Below are positions 1 through 11,500 of a stretch of 64,000 nucleotides of DNA, one piece after another. The stretch's first letter is position 1. Every line of letters starts with the position of its first letter. Made by a program: the position numbers and the translations under genes. The notes under the pieces were generated by a model, which saw only the letters and a list, made by a program, of their open reading frames with translations, was not told where the DNA came from and searched no databases. The stretch comes from Neoarius graeffei (Eukaryota; Chordata; Actinopteri; Siluriformes; Ariidae), in the NCBI RefSeq assembly GCF_027579695.1, contig NC_083569.1, forward strand, positions 69,028,649 through 69,092,648, in the 5' to 3' direction.

Positions 1-900
1 GTCAACCTGTCTGTACATATACAACATACAATTGACATAGGGTAGACAGGACAGGAAGACAGGGATAAAGATAAAAAGGAAACACAACATGAAGAGAGAT
101 AAGGAAAAAAAGAACACCCCCCCACTATGCTCCTGTCAGGAGTACAGTGTGGGAACATTTAAAAAACCTTTGCACATAAGCACACAACAGCACAAGTACA
201 CTTTAAACACGGGACTTGGGGGGGGGGGATCAGGGGTAGGGGGTAAGGGGGGAGGGGGGAGGGGAGGAGGTAATCCAGAGCAAGCAAGCAGCCATCCGCT
301 CCTGCAGCCATGAAGGCGCTGGTCACGCACCCGCTTGTCACACTGGGGGTAAAAATGGCGACCGCGGAAAGTTAGAGAAGGAATGCGAGGAATGCGAGAG
401 TGTCTCCCGGCAGTGACCTTCAGTGGGAAATGTCGCCTCAGCAACGGCCTGAACCAAGGCCGGTGCTGTCTCAGGGCACCGAATGTCGATAAGATATGAA
501 TTGTTTGGTCTTTCCAGACGCAGTCTTTGCACGTCCACGCCGCTCGTCCATATCTGTCCATTCCATCCATTCTATTCAAATTGATCTCCGAAAAACGTAT
601 TCCTTGCAAAGCTGAAAGCTGCTCCGAGATAACAACTATTTTGTGGTTAAAGTTCTGAATGTCCACAGTCCTAGTGCCAACAGCTTTGCCCACCACTCCA
701 ATCATATCGGGCAGCTTTGTGGGGCTTTGAACAGCTGTCACCGTTGTCTGATTTCCTTGATATACCAGGGCAATGCCTAATCCAATCAGCAAAAGTCCTG
801 TAATCATGGTTCCTAATAGGTAGATATCTTCAATGTCCTCCACAGAAAGAACCGCCAGGCACACGACCCGCCACCGCTCCCATGCATCCATCGTGTAACC
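1..900 (-). mobile_element. Retroposon-like dispersed repeat, copy 1 (cut by window start)
   Basis: The first ~540 bases match 55920-56460 in the same orientation, so this is a dispersed repeat. Read on the minus strand it begins near 900 with an open frame and ends beyond position 1. In the second copy the 3' end carries AATAAAGGG followed by a TTCA-type tetranucleotide tail, as seen at the 3' ends of many fish non-LTR retroposons. No reverse transcriptase is visible here. The family was not recognised; retroposon is an inference from the tail. Confidence 0.6.
136..891 (-). CDS. Hypothetical repeat-borne protein with one membrane segment
   Basis: Open frame of 251 codons inside the dispersed repeat. 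Residues about 25-44 form one hydrophobic stretch rich in Gly, Leu and Ile, flanked by acidic residues before it (EDIEDIY) and a polar region after it, so a single membrane-spanning segment is likely. The last ~60 residues are Pro-rich and come from a C-rich low-complexity stretch, so they may not be meaningful. The second copy at 55.8-56.4 kb keeps the C-terminal two thirds in frame with scattered substitutions. I recognise no enzyme motif. It may be the ORF of a retroposon or chance coding in a conserved repeat. Confidence 0.35.
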   Translation of the reverse strand: MDAWERWRVVCLAVLSVEDIEDIYLLGTMITGLLLIGLGIALVYQGNQTTVTAVQSPTKLPDMIGVVGKAVGTRTVDIQNFNHKIVVISEQLSALQGIRFSEINLNRMDGMDRYGRAAWTCKDCVWKDQTIHILSTFGALRQHRPWFRPLLRRHFPLKVTAGRHSRIPRIPSLTFRGRHFYPQCDKRVRDQRLHGCRSGWLLACSGLPPPLPPPPLPPTPDPPPPSPVFKVYLCCCVLMCKGFLNVPTLYS

Positions 901-1041
901 AGCCGCAAACGTTCCGGCAGGACAGACGGGTTACCCCGAACCCAAACTTCTCGTCGAGAAAACTGTGTCAATTTCGTTAGACCAGTTTATCAATTCCATG
1001 CTTTTTTTAGTTTAGAAAGTAATGCAGGGAGAGTCTCTTCA

Positions 1042-1368
<327 letters not shown>

Positions 1369-1729
1369 TTATGTGCTGTGGGATGTTTTATGAATTGTAA
1401 ATCGTCATAAAATTATAAACAAGCGCATAGAATCCAGGAAGAGCTTTCACCCGAAAATGCCCCCGAATTTTAATTATGTTCAGAAAGAAGCAAGAAGCTG
1501 AGTTACACAGTTACTTTCACATTATCTTAAATGGTTCAAGAGCATCATTTTGGTCACTGATATTGGTGAACTCTTCATCATTCTTTGGAATTTGCCAATT
1601 TAAAGTCTGCTGTCTATTTATTCTTGCATAATTTAATGATTTCTTCATTAATTAAATCAGGCATTCACTTAGGTCATACTGGCACTGAATAAATGTTGCC
1701 GATCAGGGGATTCCAAGTGGTGTGATCGA

Positions 1730-2135
1730 ACAGCGTTTGCCATATTTCCAGGAGATCATGAGATTCAATCCAGACACTGCCACAGCCATCTGTGGCCAGG
1801 AGCCAGAGGACTAAAATTGTCCTGCTCTCTGGACTGGAGGGATGGCATACTCTGTCTCTCTTCCCTGTCAGTCAAAGTGGCACTAAACATTCGTGTGTGT
1901 GTATGGATTTGTATGCAGAAGGAAGCAGAATGAGATTTCCTCCAAGTGTGTTATGCTGTGCTGTGATGCAACATGAGCAACACTGTGAAACGATGTAGTG
2001 GTTTGCATCATGTGTCTCAGAGGAAGCACATGTTCGCCGTTACTCTCACTGGTTGGCTTTTGTATGATGGAGTAGATCTGGCTAGTGGGTGGGAACTGGA
2101 AAGTGACCAAATTTGGGAGAAAAAAAGTGCTATCA
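1730..2135 (+). repeat. Dispersed repeat of unknown class, copy 1
   Basis: Shares blocks such as GTGTCTCAGAGGAAGCAC and GGGAGAAAAAA, in the same order and orientation, with 24335-24690. It is moderately diverged and non-coding. A SINE-like origin is possible, but no clear polymerase III box was found. Confidence 0.5.
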
Positions 2136-2300
2136 GAGAGACTGAGTGTGTACTAGCATGCTTGTAATTACACGTCAACTTTAGGTTTCTTAAATATCAC
2201 ATTTTACATCAAAACTCCGATGTAATGATGCAGTCATGGAATATGGTAACAGTAAAGTCAATAGTGATATATGCAAGCTGTCACTCTCCCTTCTTTTTAG

Positions 2301-2502
2301 GACACGTTCTCCATGGCAGTATCCTTCCTGTCGGGGAAGGTGGTGTACATCTCTCCGCAGGGTTCATCTTTGTTGCGCAGTAAACCAGAGAAGCTGCAGG
2401 GGGCACTGTTTTCAGAGCTTCTCGCCCCTCAGGACGTCAGCACTTTCTACAGCAGCACTGCCCCCTGTAAATTACCGTCATGGGCTTCCTGCATCGGATC
2501 TG
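2301..2502 (+). CDS. per1: PER1 exon: PAS-A, first part
   Basis: Begins after TTCTTTTTAG and reads [18 protein letters not shown], the PAS-A opening, then [19 protein letters not shown], diagnostic of PER proteins. It ends in phase 1 at a GTGCGT donor. Confidence 0.93.
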
Positions 2503-5500
2503 GTGCGTGCGTGTGTGTGTGTGTGGTGATTTTACTCATACTAGTCTCTAATCAATAAAGCTGGAGAACCTATTTGGCAAAATATCTAGTATCAAGTACA
2601 TACTAATATCAACGTATCAAGTATAGTTGACTTGCAACCATGTGATCAAAATGTGCTACGTCATGTCTGCCATGATGGTGGATATACAAAGCAACTATGA
2701 TGGCAGCCGCTGAAAGCGTGTCTGTAAACAATGCTGAATTTTCTCAGTATTTGCACGGTCGAGCGAAGATTCGATACAAAGAGAAGATAGATACACTACC
2801 GTTCAAAAGTTTGGGGTCACTTTGAAATGTCCTTATTTTTGAAAGAAAAGCGCTGTTCTTTTCAATGAAGATCACTTTAAACTAATCAGAAATCCACTCT
2901 ATACATTGCTAATGTGGTAAATGACTATTCTAGCTGCAAATGTCTGGTTTTTGGTGCAATATCTCCATAGGTGTATAGAGGCCCATTTCCAGCAACTCTC
3001 ACTCCAGTGTTCTAATGGTACAATGTGTTTGCTCATTGCCTCAGAAGGCTAATGGATGATTAGAAAACCCTTGTACAATCATGTTAGCACAGCTGAAAAC
3101 AGTTGAGCTCTTTAGAGAAGCTATAAAACTGACCTTCCTTTGAGCAGATTGAGTTTCTGGAGCATCACATTTGTGGGGTCGATTAAATGCTCAAAATGGC
3201 CAGAAAATGTCTTGACTATATTTTCTATTCATTTTACAACTTATGGTGGGAAATAAAAGTGTGAATTTTCATGGAAAACACAAAATTGTCTGGGTGACCC
3301 CAAACTTTTGAACGGTAGTATATGTGTGGTTTTGACCCATATTATTTAAAAAAGTTAGACTTTTCTGAAGATAAGATGCTTCTACCGACCATCGAGTACC
3401 CAGATATCATGTTCTATCTGGTTTGGCTGCCGAAGAATCAAGTTTGACTTTGGACGAAACACAGCCCGTTTTCTGAGTGGGCGCCCAGTCTGGATTATTT
3501 CGCTCCTAGAAGCGAAATGGTAATACACGTTAAAATTATAACAACGACCGAGTGAACCACGACAAGAGAGCGCTCATTTTATAGCAAAATTCTAGCAACA
3601 CGAAATAAAATTCTTCCATGATATTCTCGAGAAAGCTTTCGAATCTCACCTGAGATAAAACGATTACTGCAAACACGAGCTGTTTTGGTTTTAGCCTCTA
3701 TTAGATCAGCCCTGCCGATGTTGTTCAGCCGCGCTCGTCTCCTCTCCATACTAAGCCTCAGAGTTTCCTCGCCCCCTTTCCGAATCACAGACAGAATTCT
3801 AAAAAATCGGAACGTGCCACGGTCACGAGTACTGTTGTAATCATAACCATATACAGCACAAAGATATGGCAGAGCTAAAAGAATGCTTAAAGCAGGAGTA
3901 AAACAAAGAGAGTTGCGCATGCCTGACTATGTTTTGTATGGAATGTCGCTCGACCACACATTTGTATATCCACCAACATGGCCGACATCCAGGTTTCTGT
4001 TTTGCTTTGACGTCACGTGCAAGTCAAGGATATAGTATACTAATCGTTCTCAGTTTTAACCCTTAGAATTTTTTAAGAATATGAAGGTTTAGTAAGATGT
4101 ATGTTTTGGCCTTGTCAAGAAATGAGAAATGTTGTTCCTGCATGTGTGTAGCTCCCCCTCCAGTGGAGCGTACCCAGGAGAAGTCCATGTTCTGCAGGAT
4201 CAGCGCAGACGGCTCTTCCAGCGGAGACATGCGCTATTACCCGTTCAGACTGACCCCATACCTGCTCACACTCCGAGACTCCGACACTGCAGACCCCCAA
4301 CCCTGCTGCCTGCTCATTGCTGAGAGAGTACACTCTGGATACGAGGGTAAGACACACACACACACCCTCTCTCTCCCTCCATCACTCAATTACATAAACA
4401 TCAGCGGTGACTGTGTATCAGAAGTCACTGTCCAGGAATAATCGACATAATCTTACGCTCGCCTTGATAAAGTTTGAACCATTTTTATCAAGCCACGTAT
4501 TACAGAGACTCTTTTTGTTCTTGTGTTTTTACTGTCTGAGCCTCCCATCTCTCTTTCCATCTCTGTCAGCTCCTCGTATTCCTCCAGATAAGCGGATTTT
4601 TACCACCAGTCACACACCCAGCTGTCTCTTCCAGGAGGTTGATGAGAGAGCTGTGCCGCTGCTGGGGTACCTGCCTCAGGACCTGGTGGGAACCCCAGTG
4701 CTGCTGTGTGTCCACCCGGAGGACAGACCAATGATGGTGGCCATCCATAAGAAGAGTGAGTGTCTCTCTCTCTCTCTCTCTCTGTTCTTTTCTTTCAACA
4801 CAGACACACAACAGTCTCTAGAGTTTGCACAGAAAAGTGTAACACAGTTTGTAAACTCGAGGAACTGTTGCGTGTGTGAAAGTCCCAGGAGATCATCAAT
4901 TTTTGATCCCACAGCAGGGCTTGAAATTCGCGGTGGTCCGGTCGCCCGAGGCGACTTAATTTGTCATTTGGCGGGTAATTCCTATCACTAGGCAGCCCGG
5001 CTGGCTAGTTGAAAATAAAAAATATATATGAAGCGAATATATATATTTTTCTTTTATTTCTTATTTTCTCCCTTTTTCTTTCTCTGTTTTGATTTTCAGT
5101 TTTAATGGATACTGCCTGCCATATTGCCAAGGCAGTTATAGGCAGATTGTTAATATGCAACCCCGATTCCAAAAAAATTGGGACAAAGTACAAATTGTAA
5201 ATAAAAACGGAATGCAATGATGTGGAAGTTTCAAAATTCCATATTTTTTTCAGAATAGAACATGGATGACATATCAAATGTTTAAACTGAGAAAATGTAT
5301 CATTTCAAGAGAAAAATTAGGTGATTTTAAATTTCATGACAACAACACATCTCAAAAAAGTTGGGACAAGGCCATGTTTACCACTGTGAGACATCCCCTT
5401 TTCTCTTTACAACAGTCTGTAAACGTCTGGGGACTGAGGAGACAAGTTGCTCAAGTTTAGGGATAGGAATGTTAACCCATTCTTGTCTAATGTAGGATTC

Positions 5501-8500
5501 TAGTTGCTCAACTGTCTTAGGTCTTTTTTGTCGTATCTTCCGTTTTATGATGCGCCAAATGTTTTCTATGGGTGAAAGATCTGGACTGCAGGCTGGCCAG
5601 TTCAGTACCCGGACCCTTCTTCTACGCAGCCATGATGCTGTAATTGATGCAGTATGTGGTTTGGCATTGTCATGTTGGAAAATGCAAGGTCTTCCCTGAA
5701 AGAGACGTCGTCTGGATGGGAGCATATGTTGCTCTAGAACCTGGATATACCTTTCAGCATTGATGGTGTCTTTCCAGATGTGTAAGCTGCCCATGCCACA
5801 CGCACTAATGCAACCCCATACCATCAGAGATGCAGGCTTCTGAACTGAGCGCTGATAACAACTTGGGTCGTCCTTCTCCTCTTTAGTCCGAATAACACAG
5901 CGTCCCTGATTTCCATAAAGAACTTCAAATTTTGATTCGTCTGACCACAGAACAGTTTTCCACTTTGCCACAGTCCATTTTAAATGAGCCTTGGCCCAGA
6001 GAAGACGTCTGCGCTTCTGGATCATGTTTAGATACGGCTTCTTCTTTGAACTATAGAGTTTTAGCTGGCAACGGCGGATGGCACGGTGAATTGTGTTCAC
6101 AGATGATGTTCTCTGGAAATATTCCTGAGCCCATTTTGTGATTTCCAATACAGAAGCATGCCTGTATGTGATGCAGTGCCGTCTAAGGGCCCGAAGATCA
6201 CGGGCACCCAGTATGGTTTTCCGGCCTTGACCCTTACGCACAGAGATTCTTCCAGATTCTCTGAATCTTTTGATGATATTATGCACTGTAGATGATGATA
6301 TGTTCAAACTCTTTGCAATTTTACACTGTCGAACTCCTTTCTGATATTGCTCCACTATTTGTTGGCGCAGAATTAGGGGGATTGGTGATCCTCTTCCCAT
6401 CTTTACTTCTGAGAGCCGCTGCCACTCCAAGATGCTCTTTTTATACCCAGTCATGTTAATGACCTATTGCCAATTGACCTAATGAGTTGCAATTTGGTCC
6501 TCCAGCTGTTCCTTTTTTGTACCTTTAACCTCCTAGGGCTTAGCGGTCACATGCGTGGACAGCACTTTTTAGAAATTCGGAACAAGAATCCACATATGTG
6601 GACATACTTTTTCTCTAAAAGTACATCTTATCAAAAGATGATGCTTAGTTTTTATTCTAATCAGGTTCTAATAAGCCCAAATAGCAAAGAGAAATAAAAA
6701 ATGCATGTAAAAAAACAGCTTGGGCCTTAGGAGGTTAACTTTTCCAGCCTCTTATTGGCTCTGTCCCAACTTTTTTGAGATGTGTTGCTGTCATGAAATT
6801 TCAAATGAGCCAATATTTGGCATGAAATTTCAAAATGTCTCACTTTCGACATTTGATATGTTGTCTATGTTCTATTGTGAATACAATATCAGTTTTTGAG
6901 ATTTGTAAATTATTGCATTCCGTTTTTATTTACAATTTGTACTTTGTCCCAACTTTTTTGGAATCGGAGTTGTAGTAAGACTACTAAAAAACACACACAC
7001 ACACCGTAACATCGTCTGAAAAAGAGTGCGCATTTATTCCCGGTTTTATGCATAACCACTTCACAAATTAAGCACTGCTGCTGCGTGACCACAACTATTA
7101 GCTCGCCTGTATATCGTCACCAAAACGCCTCATTTTCATCCATCAGCCATCGCAAAGCATCACGAGCTGTAGTGTGACCATAGCTTAACAAAAATGTCAT
7201 ACCTGAATGCTTTGCCTTTATAGAAGTCCTTACAGCACTTCACTGATGATCAGGGTGTACTTACTTTTCCCTACACAGTTTCTTCATTTTGGCTTACGTG
7301 GTATTTATTATTTCTTCTATGATGTCTGTTACCTGAGACTGCATTTGTTTAAATATAACCGTTGGTGATGAACAGATGACTGTGATTAATGTCCATGATT
7401 GTAAACTGAAGAACAGAAAGAGGGTGTGCTTTTTTTTCTTGTTTGTATACAGTGAAGATAAGAGCAGAATGCATAATCTAAAACTGGTATTATTTTGTCT
7501 TTCTGTAGTTCTGCAGTTTGCAGGGCAGCCGTTTGAACACTCTCCGTTGCGAATGTGTGCCCGGAATGGAGAGTACCTGACTATCGACACTTCCTGGTCC
7601 TCCTTTGTTAACCCTTGGAGCAGGAAGGTGGCGTTCATCGTGGGTCGTCACAAAGTCCGAACGTAAGGACTTCAGCATCCTCATGAATCTCTATGACCCC
7701 CTGACAAAACAGTGTTTATTTAAAACGCACTTGCAGAGAAGCTGATTCTGAGTTCGTGTAGTCAAGTAATCAGTCAAAAAAACAACTGAAATCTGATTTA
7801 TAAATATTTTCAAATGTACAATTGTGGTTAGAAGTTTGCATACAGGGACATGAATGTTGTGGCGATATTGGGCTTTCTGTGATTTCTTTGAACTGTTCTT
7901 TTTTCTGTGGCAGAATTATTGTACAACATGCATCTTTTTAATTTAAAAAAAAAACCAATACTTTGGTGCACAAGTTCGAATGTATTTTGGGTTTTGTTTT
8001 GTTTTTAAATCAACACAGGGTCAAAATTATACATCCAGCACAAATAATCTTTGGTTAAATGTCCCCTAGCAAGTTTCACCTTTACCAGACTCTTTTGATA
8101 GCCATCAACAAGCTTCTGGCAGACCTTTGGTTGGATATTTGACCCCTCAGCTTGGCAGAATTGGTAGAGTTCAATTACATTTGTGTTACATTTGTGTTAT
8201 CACAAATGTTATCTATTCCACAGCCAGCTTTAATGTGTATTTGGGGTCATTGTCCTGTTGGAACACATAACTGAGTCCAGGTTTCTGATGGTTTTAAGTT
8301 GTGCTGAAGAAGTATGAGGTAGTATAATTCTTCTACCTCATAATTCATGATTCCATCTGCTTTGTTCAGTGCACAAGTTCCACTGGCAGAAAAATGGCTC
8401 CAGAGCATGATGCTACCACCACCATGCTTAACAGCTGGTCATTGTGACCAAACAACTCAATCTTTGCCTCATCTGACCATAAAACTTTCCTTCCGAAGGC

Positions 8501-11500
8501 TTTTTCTTTGTCCATGTGGTCAGCTGTAAATTTTGAGCTTGAAGGTGTCGATCGTTGATCAGGGGCTTCTTTCTTTGAAGGCTGCTTCTCCATGCCAGTG
8601 TAAAACAACTGTAGACAGTGACACTGGTTTTCCAGCAGCTTCCAGTTCATGGCAGGCCTGTGCCTTGGTGGTTCCTGGGTAGTTCCTGACCATCTGAATC
8701 AATTTCCTCTCAGCTGAGGGTGACCGTTTGGGTCTTCTTCTTCTTCTAGCAAACTGTGTGGGTAAAGTGTCTACACCTTCCAATAACTTGTGCATACCTC
8801 TACTGTGTGTACAGTTATTTGAACTTTTGTTTTTGGAATCTGCACTTATTTAGAAATGGCTCCAGGAAACATTTCTGAATTGTGTAAATCTATAATCCTC
8901 TTTCTCAGATCTGCACTGAGCTCCTTGGACTTTGTACTGTGTGTTGGTCATACCAGTGAGTGCTGTCAAACAAACCCTTTTTATGTTGGCACAGAGAAAC
9001 TACTAGCTGTAGTCGATCATGACTACTAATAGGAAGTTAAGAGGTTTTGCACCTAATTAATTATCTAAATGGGTTCATGTATAATTTTGACCCTGTGTTG
9101 ATTTCAGAAATCCAAAAATAAATTGAAACTTGTGCACCAAATTCTTTTTTTTAACGAAATAATTGAAACGCGGTATTGCACTGACCTTCATGTCCATGAT
9201 GACCATCGTGTCCATGTATGTGAACGTCTGACCGCAACGGTATCTTTGTCACATTTTTGTAATCAGATAACACCTCTGTGTTTTCACAACCCACTGAAAA
9301 ACCATGCACGTACACGGTCATAACTCAGATATTCTTATCTTTGCAGTGAGATCAGGTCCTGACCAAGGCATAAAAACATGCCCACAGTGTGTGCACGTTC
9401 ACAGAGGCGTTCATATGCATTCTACTTGTGCTCACACCCACAGCTGTCTGTAATGTTCAGCACAATCCACCCACATTAACCGCTCAGTACCACATGCACT
9501 ACCATGAGCAGTTTCATAAACAAACATGGGCACAATGCTGAGGATGTTTCCCACAGAATTATTCCCCTCCTTACCCTCCACTGTCATTCGTTATGTTATC
9601 CCCTGGACAGCTTTACTCTCTAATCAATTCTTACTGTATACACTGAGTCATACGAGGACTGTTCTGCAGCCTTACTTTCTAATGCACACACACAAGCGAC
9701 TCTCCCTTTTGACTTGTATCTTTCCATGGTTATGTAAACAGTCTCTCTCTTTCTTCTGCCCACCTCCACATGCATTCCCTGCCTCTTTACACAGCAAGCA
9801 TTTACGTATTACGTATTATTACATGTCACGTATTGTGATTTACATGGAAGTAGTAATCTTATTCATTATTTCGGTTTGCATAATAATACCCCAGGCTTCA
9901 CACGTACAACATTTATCAAATTCAAAAGTATTTGTCACATAGGCGGCACCGTGGTGTAGTCGTTAGCGCTGTCGCCTCACAGCAAGAAGGTCCTGGGTTC
10001 GAGCCCCGGGGCTGGCAAGGGCCTTTCTGTGCGGAGTTTGCACGAGTCTCCCCGTGTCCGCGTGGGTTTCCTCCGGGTGCTCTGGTTTCCCCCACAGTCC
10101 AAAGACATGCAGGTTAGGTTAACTGGTGACTCTAAATTGAGCGTAGGTGTGAATGTGAGTGTGAATGGTTGTCTGTGTCTATGTGTCAGCCCTGTGATGG
10201 CCTGGCGACTTGTCCAGGGTGTACCCCGCCTTTCGCCCGTAGTCAGCTGGGATAGGCTCCAGCTTGCCTGCGACCCTGTAGAAGGATAAAGCGGCTAGAG
10301 ATAATGAGATGAGATGAGATTTGTCACATACCCAATTGTACAGAGTACGACATGCAATGAAATGCTTATTGCAATGCTCCATAGGTCGTGAAGATAGTTG
10401 GGGAGAGGGGGTTGGTAAAAAAGGAAAGGGAGTAAAATACAGGGCGAGTCAAAATTACGTTAACACTTAAATGGTAGAAACCATTTATTCACAAAACGTA
10501 CATCATATGTGCAAGATGATTTACAGGACGATCTCAGCCTGTCCGCCATCATGTTCAACACACAAAAACCAGCGAGCAACAGTACCATTTAATCTGTCAC
10601 CCATGGCGTACGTCTATCTGCAGGAAAAAAATAATCCATTAGTGTTAACATAATTTTGACTAACCCTGTAGAATGTAATGAATAGAATAAAAAAAGAAGA
10701 AGAAAAGAATGTGAAGATGGAGTGCTCTACAGAATATACACAATATATACCGAATATGTATTTAACAGTTATTCAACGAAATCAAGTCGTACTTGAGCTG
10801 ATGAGGCACATAGCACCTCGTTGGCTATAAGCCATGTATGACAAGATTGAGCGGAATAACTTCAATTCTATCCTCATTGATTGGATTTTGAGCAACAGAG
10901 TATTTATTTATTTAGCAAATTAGATAAATAAAAACTTTTATACAAAACGTCCGACAAAATCATTTCCGCTTAGAATGTAAACAAACCGGCAAAATGACGG
11001 TAGCAATTTGTGAAAAATGGGATAATAATCTCATCTCATATCATCTGTAGCCGCTTTATCCTGTTCTACAGGGTCACAGGCAAGCTGGAGCCTATCCCAG
11101 CTGACTATGGGCGAGAGGCGGGGTACACCCTGGACAAGTCGCCAGGTCATCACAGGGCTGACACATAGACACAGACAACCATTCACACTCACATTCACAC
11201 CTACGGTCAATTTAGAGTCACCAGTTAACCTAACCTGCATGTCTTTGGACTGTGGGGGAAACCGGAGCACCCGGAGGAAACCCACGCGGACACGGGGAGA
11301 ACATGCAAACTCCGCACAGAAAGGCCCTCGCCGGCCACGGGGCTCGAACCCGGACCTTCTTGCTGTGAGGCGACAGCGCTAACCACTACACCACCGTGCC
11401 GCCCCCTTGCGATAATAATAATTATTGAAAAATAAAAAACAGTACATTCTTACCATCATACTTTCATTCCTTATTTTGTTGCTTTTTTTTGTATTTTTGG

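Larger units (their letters stand above)
2628..4030 (+). mobile_element. DNA transposon with inverted ends, split by a MITE
   Basis: Left end TGACTTGCAACCATGTGAT and right end (reversed) TTGACTTGCACGTGACGT are imperfect inverted repeats. A second inverted block, GGTGGATATACAAA, lies further in. A direct repeat TATAGT flanks both ends (2622-2627, 4031-4036). A 527-bp MITE is inserted at 2794-3320. It carries part of an ORF (below). Superfamily not settled. Confidence 0.55.
5158..6972 (-). mobile_element. Tc1/mariner element, near full length
   Basis: Inverted ends CAACCCCGATTCCAAAAAAA (left) and CAACTCCGATTCCAAAAAAG (right, reversed), continuing for ~60 bases. A TA follows the right end; the left TA has become TG. 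The transposase frame is open. A 206-bp piggyBac-type MITE lies between the right end and the gene start. A related, much more decayed copy is at 20217-22157. Confidence 0.92.

Noticed and set aside
9941-10020. tRNA gene (A and B boxes present)
   Set aside because: Part of a dispersed SINE with body, tail and target duplication; no foldable full cloverleaf is evident.
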